Assembly: GCF_000149955.1 (NCBI RefSeq)
Contig: NC_030998.1
Span: 1,066,699-1,130,698, forward strand
From: Fusarium oxysporum f. sp. lycopersici 4287
Taxonomy: Eukaryota > Ascomycota > Sordariomycetes > Hypocreales > Nectriaceae
DNA length: 64,000 bases
Direction: 5' to 3'
The notes below the pieces were generated by a model. That model saw only the letters and a program-made list of their open reading frames with translations, was not told where the DNA came from and ran no database searches. Shown one piece after another: positions 1 to 9,858 of the stretch (positions are counted from its first letter, which is position 1; the number at the start of each line of letters is the position of its first letter). A program made the position numbers and the translations under genes.

Positions 1-356
1 CACTGGCTTTCTCCTAGCTGGCAAGCCAGGTATTCTGTGTCTGGAAGGGGGATCAGCTGCGGTTGACGACTTCATGAAATTCATCAAGACAGAAAGCTGG
101 GGCGATATCCCAGCGCATCACAAAAAGGTACGTCAAGTATGCGAATGGGCATGGGAAAGGCTGACAGTGAGGCTAGGTCAGCGAGAGATATCGAGAGGAA
201 GCGGTGGATCTGAAGCGTGCTTTTTCGGATATGCAGGAGATCACGGATATGATTGAGAAGAGAGGTGCTAGGGGAAACCGTGGTGATATGAAGGCACTAG
301 AAGCGTGGCTGGTTGAGTGTGGGCTTGGTGAAGCGTTCGGCAAAATTCTGATGTGA
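1..356 (+). CDS. 3' end of an RWD/DUF1115-type protein (partial)
   Basis: The gene enters from the left edge, so its start is not visible. Exons are <2..127 and 177..356; the intron 128-176 is 49 nt, with GTACGT donor, a CTGAC branch site and a TAG acceptor, and it falls in phase 0. The first visible residues, TGFLLAGKPGILCLEGG, match the pattern seen at the start of the DUF1115 domain that follows RWD in the RWDD2 family (a glycine-rich 'GKPG..C.EG' turn). The tail after the intron is Lys/Glu/Arg-rich and probably helical, ending AFGKILM. RWDD2 proteins have no well-defined biochemical role. The family call rests on about 100 visible residues and is fairly secure for the domain; function is unknown. 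Confidence 0.72.
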
Positions 357-783
357 ATATCAGCTCTCGAAAAGGCAGCCATAATATGCAAGAAGCATGA
401 ATGAACCAAGGCAGACTCTGGCCAAGGGTGGATGTTGAGAGACTCAACACAGCGTGTTGTCCTTTGCATTCCATTCTTTGTCTTCTGCATCGTGGATAAT
501 TGCAGACCGTCTGATCTTGCTATCGTGAGAAAGAGAAAGACTAGGATGTTATTGGCTACTTCAACTTCGTGAGCTACACCGGTTCGAAGCTGATGTGAAT
601 TTACCGTGATGTCTTTCGCCGTGGTTCACAGATGCAGGATGCGACGAGGGAATATAAAAGTACGTTTAAACTTCTCGCCCATTTATGTTTCTTGTCCTCG
701 TTGACTCAAGTATCTCAGGCACTAACTCTTCAAGAATATTCAATCATCCAAACTCTAGCACACTTAGAACATTTTATATCACG
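357..783. other. Intergenic, promoter of the 784-987 microprotein gene
   Basis: This stretch separates the RWD-type gene from the next small gene. The only clear signal is a TATA box at 653-660. A GGTTCGAA-like string at 581 resembles a tRNA B box but has no A box or acceptor stem around it. Nothing else stands out. Confidence 0.5.
653..660 (+). promoter_or_regulatory. TATA box upstream of the microprotein gene
   Basis: TATAAAAG, a perfect match to the TATA consensus, lies about 125 bases upstream of the ATG at 784. It is one of the reasons to believe that the short downstream reading frame is a real gene. Confidence 0.45.
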
Positions 784-987
784 ATGTTGGCTGCGACGAT
801 TGATGAGACCCCAGTAAACACTCATACTACAAGAGATGGGCAGATTGCAGGATCCATGCGCTGCTCAAAGGAGGACTGTAATAACTGGGCTGAAGCAAAC
901 TCCCGCTTCTGCACCGCTCGTAAGTCTCCGCCGTTGTAACTATGGCATTCCTGAAACAAGTTGACTCGGGAAATAGACAAAGGCTAA
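784..987 (+). CDS. 48-residue Cys/His microprotein, putative zinc-binding
   Basis: Two exons, 784..919 and 977..987, are joined over a 57-nt intron with GTAAGT donor and TAG acceptor. Splicing turns a run-on frame into a tidy end, FCTAHKG. The C-terminal half carries the pattern Cys-x4-Cys-x10-Cys-x2-His (CSKEDC..FCTAH), with a Trp between the second and third ligands. This is the spacing expected of a small metal-binding knuckle. A perfect TATA box lies upstream. An in-frame ATG at 685 would add 33 residues but leaves the TATA box only 25 bases away, so 784 is preferred. No function is known; a role as a small nuclear or regulatory protein would be a guess. Confidence 0.5.
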
Positions 988-1209
988 GATTGAGTCGCCA
1001 TGGAAGCGGTGAACCCTCGGATGCTTGTAATCATGGTTCCAGAGGATAGTATTTGTTCGGCACATAGCACTAGTACCTGAGATTTTGTATTCATCGGGAG
1101 ACAGAGATAGATCTATTCTAAACGTAAAAGATGCGAAGAACGCCGGCTCTGACATAAGAAAATGCGTAATAAAAACAAGAAAACCCCGATACAACTTTTT
1201 TGCCCGTGT

Positions 1210-1950
1210 TCAGACACTTTCGGCATAGCCAGCCTCCTTAGCTGGCTTCTGCTTCTTGGTGAATAGCTTCTGCCCAACCTTGTCCGTCATCTCATCTGCC
1301 TTGTCACCCAAGAAAGTCTTGATGCAACCATAAACACCGGAGGTGAGCCACAGGATGGAGTTGACGAGATCGATCCAAACAGCTGTCTTCATGGCGCCTG
1401 TGCTAGCGCCCTTGTACTTGTCATCGCTGTCTCGATGGAGGAAGATGCCAGCAAAGATTCCGAAGACGACGAGCCAAGTGATAAAGAGGATGAGGTCCCA
1501 GGCGAAAGCTCGGTAGGTCTTGAAGAGCTTGAGCTTGCTGCCGATGAAGGGAAGAGCGCCGAGGGGAGTAAGGACGACGAAGAGAATAGCGGTGGTGGCT
1601 GAGAGGCCAGCGATGACGAGAGCGAAGTACCATTCTGGTGAGAAGCCGTAGTCGGTGTCTTGAGCCTTATCGACGCGATGGCCGTAGAAACCGCAGGCGA
1701 TGATAGCGAAAAGAAACTGAAGACCTCGACAGACCATACGAGGTACTGCCTCGAAGGTCTTGAGCCAAGTCTTGCCCATGGTCTTTCCGGTCTCGGCGCC
1801 CTCGTTGAAAGCATGACGACCGGCCTGTCGACCGAGTTCCTTCTTATCAGCGGCGCGGAATTCGGAGGTCGCTCCAGCGAAGGATCTAGCAGTGTTGCCG
1901 AGCTCGATGGCGGTCTGGCCGGCCTTGATAGCGTTGTCAAACTTGCCCAT
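1210..1950 (-). CDS. MARVEL-type four-helix membrane protein
   Basis: A single exon encodes 246 residues. The N-terminal 60 residues are polar and look helical. Four hydrophobic segments follow at about 72-90, 107-130, 148-170 and 188-210, and the tail is Lys-rich (DKVGQKLFTKKQKPAKEAG). This topology, with both ends in the cytosol and a short loop after each helix, is that of fungal MARVEL (membrane-associating) domain proteins. These sit in the plasma membrane or vesicles and associate with lipid domains; individual roles are mostly unknown. A TATAAA on the minus strand at 2141-2146 lies about 190 bases upstream. Strongly biased codon use (few A-ending codons) suggests good expression. Confidence 0.75.
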   Translation of the reverse strand: MGKFDNAIKAGQTAIELGNTARSFAGATSEFRAADKKELGRQAGRHAFNEGAETGKTMGKTWLKTFEAVPRMVCRGLQFLFAIIACGFYGHRVDKAQDTDYGFSPEWYFALVIAGLSATTAILFVVLTPLGALPFIGSKLKLFKTYRAFAWDLILFITWLVVFGIFAGIFLHRDSDDKYKGASTGAMKTAVWIDLVNSILWLTSGVYGCIKTFLGDKADEMTDKVGQKLFTKKQKPAKEAGYAESV

Positions 1951-3223
1951 GATGAAGTTGGATTATTGGTATTAAAGTGTTGTTGAAGATGATTTGCGTG
2001 TTTCGCGTGACGACGATAGATGACCAAGGAATGAAATTGAACTGCACAGCAGTGTAGAAAAAGAGAGAAATAAATAGACGATGAGTCGTAAAGCGATAGT
2101 GATTTGGATAACAGAACCAACAGAAGTAGACCATCGCATCTTTATACAGCATCAATGATCAACATCGTCAATAGACGCTGATGCGCTTTCTCATGTTGAG
2201 CAATCAACAGCCAATCGACAATGAAACGAGGCCGTCAACAAAGAGACCCAGCGCCATTCATTGAGCCCCAATCGTTTGTTGGTAGCCGCTAAGACCAGGC
2301 GCTTAGCGAAACTGGGCCTTTGTTAGGCGCTGCCTCAGAGCCAATGGAGGGGCGAGCGCTGGGGAATAAAGAAACGAGAATAGAACAATTGGAAGAAGGC
2401 AGAGCAAAACAAAGCCAAGGGCTACGCGTTTAAGAATGCCAAAAATAAAGTGAGTCGATCAATGGGGAGTAGTTGTTCGTGAAAGGGCTTTGTTACGAGG
2501 CCTTTTCGCTTTTGACAGTGGATACACCCGCTATTGGCTCTACCGAACTCTGAAACTGCCTCCTTTCAGCGTTTGTACATCAATGGCCTCAGTACGCGAA
2601 ACAAAGCTACCCGCGAGACTCTTCAGCTCAGCGCTGCAGATAAGCCCATTTGTTCTTTGATGTGTTCCTTTCTATTGACTCTTGCCGAGTTTGTGATTGG
2701 AGATCCCCCCAGACTCCGCCAAGCTTGAAATCAGCCAGTCCGGGCGCCCGCAATGTATGGAGTTTGACGATTACACAGGGTGAGAGGGCAATCAGAGAAA
2801 AGAGCACGCAAAGTTTACCAAGTTATTGTGACCTATAATAATCTATCCAAACCTATAAGTATTTCTTTTATCGATGGACAATATCTTAAGACTCTTAGTT
2901 CGATGCGGCCAACTCCAAGCCTCGGCTCTGTAGATCGCAGGAATTTAGGGCTGACAGGATCCATGCTCAAGATCTATGGCTGAACGTGTTGGTTCGCGGT
3001 GCTTTTACTCATTCAGGTAACGCTTCCCCAAAATTACCAATCAGAAGAAATCGTATCTCCTCCGAAAACGCGGAGATGGCTGGGTATTGCAATCCGATGA
3101 CAAACGTCGTACAACCAACCAACAGCACAAACCGCATACAAAAGGTCACGATCGCTTTCTTACTCAACTTTCAGCGAACTACTTGCTCTTCATGCCTTTT
3201 CAACCACACAAGCAAACTCAACA
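1951..3223. other. Divergent intergenic region
   Basis: This is about 1.27 kb between the MARVEL gene (minus) and the alpha/beta hydrolase (plus). It holds a minus-strand TATAAA at 2141-2146 and a CCAAT at about 2340. Short open frames here lack family features and are treated as chance. Confidence 0.5.
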
Positions 3224-4031
3224 ATGGCAACCCCAACTGTCGTTATCATCCCTGGATCGTTTGCACCATCAAAACACTATCGTGTGTTCACAGAGAGCCT
3301 CGAGCGACATGGAATCGACTCGCGCGTCATCGATACTCCATCGGTTGGCAAGCGAGGTAATCTTCGGCCTGCAACAATGAGCGACGACGCCGACGAGATC
3401 ACCAATGTTGTTTCAAAGCTTCTTGACGAGGGAAAGGAGGTCGTTCTTATGACCCATTCCTATGGAGGCATCCCTGGAACCCAGAGTCTCAGCAAGCTTT
3501 CGCGAAAGGCTCGCGAGGCTGAGGGAAAGCAAGGAGGAATCGACAAGATTATCTATCTTGCATCAGTCGTGTTGCAACCTGGCGTTTCCAACTTGGATGC
3601 ATTTGGATCAGCCCTGCCCGACTTTCTCGATCTCAAGGTTCTGCATTGTATCGTCCAGTTCAAGAAAATGTTGCTAATATTGGATGCAGGATGATTACAT
3701 GACTCTTGATCCCAAGGGTCACGCGACTCATACCTTCTCTGACTTACCCTTCGACGAAGCTTTTGAACTGGCAAAGCAGATGCCGGAACACTCAACACCA
3801 AGCTTCCGGGAACCACTGACGTATCCTGGATATAATGACGTCGAAGTGCATTATATCGTGTGCGAACAGGACCAAATTATCCCGCCCCAGTTCCAGCGTG
3901 GCATGATTGAAGCTGTCAAGGCGTCAAGTGGAAGGGAGGTTACAGCGCACAGTTTCGACAGCGGACATGTGCCCACGGTTAGCCAGCCTGACAATGTTTC
4001 TAAGGTTGTGAAGGAGATAATTGGAGCTTGA
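3224..4031 (+). CDS. Alpha/beta hydrolase (esterase-like)
   Basis: Two exons, 3224..3637 and 3690..4031, give 251 residues; the 52-nt intron has donor GTTCTG and acceptor GCAG, phase 0. The N-terminus (TVVIIPGSF) is strand 1 plus the oxyanion loop of the fold. The nucleophile elbow is THSYGG, with Ser79. The acid is probably Asp199 in CEQDQIIP and the base His231 in SGHVP, which is the normal order. There is no signal peptide, so it should be cytosolic. Its size and lack of a large lid are like plant methylesterase/hydroxynitrile-lyase relatives and many uncharacterised fungal hydrolases. The substrate cannot be inferred. Confidence 0.85.
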
Positions 4032-4124
4032 TTGATATGCCTTGGTCTATCTCAGAGAAGATGATAGTCAAGTATAATTTGAATGACATCCGCTGCCCCT
4101 GCACTATCGATTGCCGTCTCTTTG

Positions 4125-4667
4125 CTCAAAAAGTCTTTGCAAGAATCTTGTCCTTAAGGTTCTGAGGAAGACGGCATATCCTTGAACCCTACGGGGCTTA
4201 GTTTCGGCAACTTCTATCATGCATGATAAGGGGGTCAGGCTTCTTACCACAGAAACGTGAATGTGCAGCAAAACGCCCAATAACCGGTGTCTGGTTGGAA
4301 GCGGGATCTGACAGGTAGGAATGTTTCCTTGTCAATATCTTGGGCCTTCATCGCAGCGTTGAATAGGATCCATGTAATTGCCATGATAGGCACATACGCG
4401 CCGATCGAGCCAGCGAAAGCTGTCAGTTGGATATGCCGAGTGTTCAAACGGCGATGATTGACAGAGTCCAAGATAGCAGGCATCACCTTCAAGCTCCGGA
4501 ATACCACTTTTGGTCTATCACGACTATGTCAGAAACTTCCAAAAAAAGAACGATGGATAGAGGATGCGGCTACTGACCATACTGACTCCTCCAATGTCTA
4601 TTGAACCGACTCGCTCAACATCGCCTCCCTTTTTGGAAGTCTCTTGAGTAAGGGACGAGGGATACAT
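4125..4667 (-). pseudogene. Relic of an amino acid permease with internal deletion and two 1-nt insertions
   Basis: Reading leftward from ATG 4667, exon 1 (4667..4583) and a 68-nt intron (4582..4515, branch CTGAC) are normal. Exon 2 then has one surplus T near 4491 and another at 4478, each breaking frame. After them comes the typical permease start HRRLNTRHIQLTAFAGSIG. At about 4398 this jumps directly to the C-terminal region (YVPIMAITW, then KAQDIDKETFLPVRSRFQP), so roughly ten membrane helices are missing. A 59-nt intron (4247..4189) still leads to VQGYAVFL, after which the frame decays. A functional member would have about 530 residues. A TATATAA at 4731-4737 survives upstream. The parent family is the fungal APC amino acid permeases. 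Confidence 0.8.
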
Positions 4668-5617
4668 GGTGGTATCAGGATGCACAACTACGAGGGGTGA
4701 CGGATGAAGAACAGGGACAGGAAAAGAAAGTTATATAGACAGAAGGACGGCCACAAGGTTGAGATTATATATCTTGATCAAGCGTGTATATCAACATGGC
4801 TAATCAAGTTCTCAGTTCCGTATCCCCAAGTCAAGTCTATCTCTGAGTGCAATCTCAAATAACAGGTATCCAACAGTACACCCACCCACCCAGGATACCA
4901 AGAAGCACTAGATCCGTTGGTTGCATCGATTGGCAATCATTTGATTCGGAACCAAGGACGCGAAGCGACAACGGAAAGAAGAGGTTCTACTGATAGCTCG
5001 CTTAGCTCTATTACTCTTCTTGTTAATGCATCTTTAACCGGACCAAATCCCCCGCACGCTATCCCCCGCACTCTACGATCATTAAGGTACAGTGAGAAGG
5101 TCCAGGCGAGAGTTTGTTATCTGCCGCAGCCAAAACTACGTCAAGATCCCTGCGAGGCAAATGAATCAGCGAAGGGAATCACTTATCAGCCACTGGCCTT
5201 CTTTCGCCTTTCAACTATGGACCTTTTGGGAAACAAACACGACCAAGATAAACTCACGTGGAACTGTAGCTTCCATCGGCTTATCAGCTCAAGTCAAACG
5301 ATGGAATTGAGGGGAACCATGTTTGATAAGATCGGTACTTGGGCCTATTCCCCGGTCTTAGCTGGTATGGCAAACATGTTTTCGCTTGGACCTTCTCATC
5401 AAAGACCGAGACTACCCGCTACCATATGAGAGAAGGATTTGCGTTGGTCATTGTTCATCGCGTGAATCGGCTTCGGAAGCCCAATCGCTGGAGCCAATGT
5501 TCCGGAGTCGGACAACGATACAAAACATTATAAACAAGCAAGCCTTGACAAGCCTTGGTGAGAGATCAACAGAGTAGCTTCCCACCCATAATATCATCGA
5601 ACTCGGACATCCAAGCA
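4668..5617. other. Intergenic region between permease relic and dioxygenase
   Basis: This is about 950 bases. A minus-strand TATATAA at 4731-4737 belongs to the dead permease. An open frame at 4917-5429 has no family features and codon use unlike its neighbours. I see no sign that the missing middle of the permease has been moved here. Confidence 0.5.
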
Positions 5618-6994
5618 ATGGCACCCTCACTTGTTACCATAGACGCCTCGGAGCCTCTTGAGAAGGTCTTCTCGGTCATCGACAGAGATGGCGGAGTCAT
5701 TGTATCCAACTTCCTCTCCCCAGAACTTTTAAAAGAGTCTATGGCAGCGAGTTAGTAACCGGCAAATTTCACTTTTGGGGCCGATACTAACACATACTCC
5801 AAGTTGAGCCTCATTTTTCGGGCCGTAAGCTGTACACCTCAACATCGACCCATGATGAGCTTGGCGAAGATTTCTTTCCCGAAGGGTCTCAGCGAGTATA
5901 CGTTAGTATACTCATCACTGAATCTTTGGCTAAGTCTAATGTTCCTAGGGACTGCTGGCTAAGATGCCTGCGCAAATTGTCAAGATCATGCGGCTGCCCG
6001 TTTGGCAGGGCATAATGGCGCACTATCTGAAGTAAGTCGACAAAAGCTTGATCAAAGACCGTTTGACTGATATTCGGGTCAGCGATGAGTTCTCATCGTA
6101 CACAGGAGATAAATTGGTTCCACAAAAGAGTGGCTACGTGCTAGCCTCAACGGCAGCCTTACGATTGGTACCGGGGGCCAAGCCCCAGCCTCTTCATAGG
6201 GTATGTCCTTAGAAGCGATATCTAGGACTTTATATCTAACGGTGATATGGTACAGGATCAAATTGCATACCAGACTCGTCCAGACCCGAGCAACCCTCTC
6301 TTCACTCCGATCTTTGGATGTTTGATTGCTGGATCGAAGTGCACCTACAAAAATGGGGTAAGATAGTCCATTGCACTGCTGCACTTCACGGACTGACAGT
6401 GGCTCTACTTAGGCTACAGCTGTTATACCTGGCAGTCACCTTTGGGGCGCTGATCGTATCCCGAAGTTAGAAGAATGCACGTATGCAGAGATGGAGCCTG
6501 GATCAGCGTTGTTTACTCTAGGATGTGAGTTCCTTCCACGAGGTTACCTAATTAGATTACCGAGATTTTTAAGCTGACGCCCCATATAGCCACTTATCAC
6601 GCCGCGGGAGAGAACAAGTGTGATAGATCAGACCCCGACGCTCTCCGCACTCTCTTTGCATGCTTTGCGTCAGTAAATCAAATTACACGATGTCGAACCC
6701 AGTTAACGTCTCTACAGGCAGCGTGACTACTACCGGCTTGACCAGGATGAAGTCCTCAGTACTCCCATCGAGATTGCTCGAACTCTGCCCGATGACATCC
6801 TCAGATTGGCAGGCTACTGTACGTAACTCTATAACCCACCCATGTGAAGGGAGAAAGCTTACTGATTTCGTATAGACAAGGCTGTTAGCGGAGTTGGCTA
6901 TGTCGAGGACCACCAAAACCCAGTGGAGTTTGTGCAAAAGCAGGAGAATGGGATTGGCAAGTTTGGGCCGGCTAGCGACATGATAACTGTCTAG
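5618..6994 (+). CDS. Phytanoyl-CoA dioxygenase (PhyH) family 2-oxoglutarate/Fe(II) oxygenase
   Basis: Nine exons join in frame: 5618..5750, 5804..5901, 5949..6031, 6083..6200, 6256..6357, 6413..6524, 6590..6672, 6722..6818 and 6876..6994, giving 314 residues. The iron-binding H-x-D is His143-Arg-Asp145 (LHRDQ), split by intron 4. IPGSHLWGAD and STYHAAGEN (His219) supply the distal His and the surrounding PhyH signature. The gene starts with MAPSLVTIDA and has no targeting signal. Fungal members hydroxylate or desaturate small molecules, often in secondary metabolism; the substrate here is unknown, and no synthase gene is nearby. The acceptor of exon 8 is ambiguous between two AGs four bases apart; only the second keeps the frame. 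Confidence 0.85.
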
Positions 6995-7408
6995 AAGGAT
7001 GCCAGAGATTATACAAGTCAGGAAATGTTTAACCCATGCCCTCAGGAGTCGTGTGCTTCGTGAAAAATGCGATGTCCACGTGGCATAAGCACAGGGGTAG
7101 CAGCACTGATCTCACAGTCACTTTGCAAGTTCACCACAACGGACATCTTGCCTGGAAGCAGCGTTAGACTGATTTTTTAAAAAAAGATTAGCATATTTTG
7201 GACTCCATGCTATTTAAGTGCCAAACCAGTATTGCGGGATTCCTCATGAGTCCAGATGGTTTTGATGTTGAGGTAGTATTTGACGAGAGCTTCAACCCTA
7301 AATACACTTGGCAAGGTGGGGCAAGGCCAGAAACTGTCAGCATTGGATAGCCGTGATTTACTTTCGAACTATTCTTATTCTAATGCGATTCTTGAATGAA
7401 TACTCGAA
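6995..7408. other. Intergenic, 3' of dioxygenase and 5' of HET gene
   Basis: This 414-base stretch holds the dioxygenase 3' flank and the HET gene's leader. An A-run at about 7180 is the only low-complexity feature. I see no further gene. Confidence 0.45.
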
Positions 7409-9226
7409 ATGTATTCGGATATCAAGTACAGTCAACTTGAAGATCCTGACCATTGGATCAGACTCGTCAAACTAGAGCCTGCTCCGTCGGAACCTACTTC
7501 TGATCCCGATCGACCAGATCTCCTCGTGTGCAATATTGAGGAATATGTTCGCGGCGACTCTCAGCCATATACAGCTTTATCTTATGTCTGGGAATCTCCA
7601 AACAGCCCCAAAAGGCTGGTTAGCATTGATGGGACGACAATAGACATTAGCTCAACCGTCGAGAATGCCCTTCGACGTCTACGGTTTCGCAAAAAGCCTC
7701 GATGGCTTTGGGTCGATCAGCTGTGTATCAACCAAGCTGACGAAGTCGAGAAGAGCCACCAGGTTCATCAAATGCACCATATCTACAGGGAAGCAGATCA
7801 GGTGATCGCATGGTTGGGTAATGGTGATGAGAGCAGCGATCTCATATGCCGCTTGATGCGCGACACAGGCCGAGCCCTGCGCTCTAACGACCTTGAGGCT
7901 TTGCGTAAGCTTTACTCTGGCAACAAGGAGGAAGGTTCCATTGATATAAAAGCTGCTAAAACGGCGTTCCATGTTTACTGTCAACGACGCTATTGGCAAC
8001 GTCTTTGGATCATGCAGGAGTTTGCCGTTGGTCGGCGTATTGCTATTGCCTGTGGTGGCTGGATTGTGAAGTACGATCTCATAGATCAGACGCTGGAAGC
8101 CCCGGGTATTGTTCAACGTCGCGCGCGAAAGAAATCCGTCGATGGGCTTGAGATGCTGATTCGGAACCTGAATTATGTCTACTCCACTCCCCTCAACAGC
8201 TATGTTTATAGCCTGTTCACAAGACGATGGCACTATGTCTATACTCCCGATGGAGAGAGTCCATGGGGCCAACCCCTTCTACAGGTCGTCGCGGTATCAC
8301 TCACTCTGGAAGTCGACTACAACGTTGTACACGCGACCGATCCGCGGGATCGCATCTTTGCATTACTAAACCTAACTGGAGACAGGGATCATTTTAACTT
8401 GTTCCCAGACTACTCTATGACAGTTGAAGAGGTGTACAGAGAAACAGCCTGTAAAATTCTAGAAAAAGGCACTATTGATGTTCTCATGTACTGCCAAAGG
8501 CCTAGAAAACTTGCCTCTCTGCCCAGTTGGGTACCCGACTGGAGCATGGATGTTCTGCACCCGAACGCCCAGCCAGCCTGGGATACTCCTTTCAAGGCGT
8601 CAGGAACATATACCGCTGTACCAAAATTTCCCCAATTCGACATAGCGACGTTTGAAGGCATTTACGTGGATAAAGTGAAAGACATCGGCGCAACTTGGGA
8701 CCCAAACTGGTTAAAACCCATTAACCAGGCTGCAGCCAACCAATGGCTCAAAAGCATCAGAAGATTTTGCGATAGCTCACCAAGAATCAGGGTTGGGGAA
8801 GAGCGCTTAGATGCTGCGCGCATCGGGATACTCGATGGTACTACTTGCTTCACTACGGTGCCATATCAGGGTTGGGGATCTCAGTGTGCAGAGGAAGTCG
8901 AGAAAATTCAGCGTCCTGACACACTTGGTAGAGAGGAAGCCGGAGAGGCTTCGTCTGCAGAAGGCTCTTTCTATGCTTCCGCTCTTATGCGGATGCACAC
9001 GAGACGTGCCTTTATGACTTCCACGGGCTTTGTTGGGGTAGGTCCACTGGATATGCAGCCAGGAGATGAAGTCTGTATCCTGCTTGGAGGGAAGGTACCC
9101 TACCTATTGCGACCTCAGAGCGATGAGACATATACACTTGTGGGAGAGGCGTACGTGCACGGAGTCATGCACGGAGAACTCTTCAAAGGCGGTGCTAGTA
9201 ACCTACGAAGCTTTACTGTAAAGTAG
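7409..9226 (+). CDS. HET (heterokaryon incompatibility) domain protein
   Basis: A single exon encodes 605 residues. The HET domain starts with YTALSYVWE (residues 54-62) and includes LWVDQLCINQ (100-109) and VIAWLG, the three blocks that define the family. The C-terminus carries the common follow-on block in which a Gly-rich strand (GVGPLDMQPGDEVCILLGG) precedes a VGEAYVHGVMHGE segment. No NACHT, WD40 or ankyrin partner domain is fused. HET proteins can trigger cell death when unlike fungal strains fuse, although most copies in a genome have no known allele partner. The N-terminus is a clean ATG without upstream in-frame extension. Confidence 0.93.
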   Translation: MYSDIKYSQLEDPDHWIRLVKLEPAPSEPTSDPDRPDLLVCNIEEYVRGDSQPYTALSYVWESPNSPKRLVSIDGTTIDISSTVENALRRLRFRKKPRWLWVDQLCINQADEVEKSHQVHQMHHIYREADQVIAWLGNGDESSDLICRLMRDTGRALRSNDLEALRKLYSGNKEEGSIDIKAAKTAFHVYCQRRYWQRLWIMQEFAVGRRIAIACGGWIVKYDLIDQTLEAPGIVQRRARKKSVDGLEMLIRNLNYVYSTPLNSYVYSLFTRRWHYVYTPDGESPWGQPLLQVVAVSLTLEVDYNVVHATDPRDRIFALLNLTGDRDHFNLFPDYSMTVEEVYRETACKILEKGTIDVLMYCQRPRKLASLPSWVPDWSMDVLHPNAQPAWDTPFKASGTYTAVPKFPQFDIATFEGIYVDKVKDIGATWDPNWLKPINQAAANQWLKSIRRFCDSSPRIRVGEERLDAARIGILDGTTCFTTVPYQGWGSQCAEEVEKIQRPDTLGREEAGEASSAEGSFYASALMRMHTRRAFMTSTGFVGVGPLDMQPGDEVCILLGGKVPYLLRPQSDETYTLVGEAYVHGVMHGELFKGGASNLRSFTVK

Positions 9227-9437
9227 ACCAGAGCATATTCTTATTTATTTACAGCCCAGACAATTCAATTTTGCGCATTCCAAGCATTGAGATTGGAATA
9301 TCTTAAGGGTAAACTCGTCATATTGGGGTTCATATTGTCAACTCTAACTAGCTCTGACCCAATAGCCCGACTTGATATAAACGAGAGTAATGCATTCCGG
9401 TTGGGATGCATGGTAGGCTGCTGATCTGCGGTATCGA

Positions 9438-9858
9438 CTACTCAGGAGTAGGCGTAGGGGTAACCGCCGTCAGACGCGGGCCCGGAACACATTTCCCATT
9501 GACGCACCGTCCATTTCGTTTGAGCAGGGGACAAATGTCGCCAAGCTGGTAGTGAAAGCGGCGAGCTACTTGGATCAGAAGAATTCTTATGGGTACGGAG
9601 AAAATGGCCGTTGAGCCATCGACAGGGGCACTCACCGCCTCCAGGACGAGTGGCAAGATCACCTCGGCAGGACAGCTAGAAAGTCCGACATATAAGCAGT
9701 CAAATATACGGATGAGTGAAGATAGTAGGACTTACGGTAAGCGGCGCATCGCACTGGCATACATCTGGGTCGCCTTTCTGGCAGACTTGCCCAATGTTGG
9801 CACACGCAAAGGTCTCGGCCGAGAGTGCGGCAACAGCGAGGATGATGGAGAACTTCAT
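9438..9858 (-). CDS. Small secreted cysteine-rich protein (97 residues)
   Basis: Three exons (9858..9736, 9675..9636, 9568..9438) join in frame; donors are GTAAGT and GTGAGT. The product begins MKFSIILAVAALSAETFA, a textbook signal peptide, followed by a mature chain of about 79 residues with eight Cys (ACANIGQVC, DVCQC, LSC, DIC, RCVNGKC), enough for four disulfides. It ends in a Thr/Pro repeat, TPTPTPE, that may be O-glycosylated. Size, secretion and Cys content are those of fungal effector or antimicrobial-type proteins, but I recognise no named family. The middle exon is only 40 bases, so the second intron is the least certain part of the model. Confidence 0.65.

Noticed and set aside
581..590. 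GGTTCGAA string resembling a tRNA B box
   Set aside because: No A box at the right distance and no pairing acceptor stem; it is inside a plain promoter region.
1389..2120. 243-codon minus-strand frame
   Set aside because: It overlaps the MARVEL gene in another frame and is made of Ser/Leu/Thr runs, the usual shadow of a gene with biased codon use.
4917..5429. 170-codon plus-strand frame
   Set aside because: Checked as a possible displaced part of the permease relic, but it shows no permease features or hydrophobic helices.
6713..6721. Alternative acceptor four bases upstream in the dioxygenase gene
   Set aside because: It shifts the frame and loses the RDYYRLDQDE segment; the second AG keeps it.
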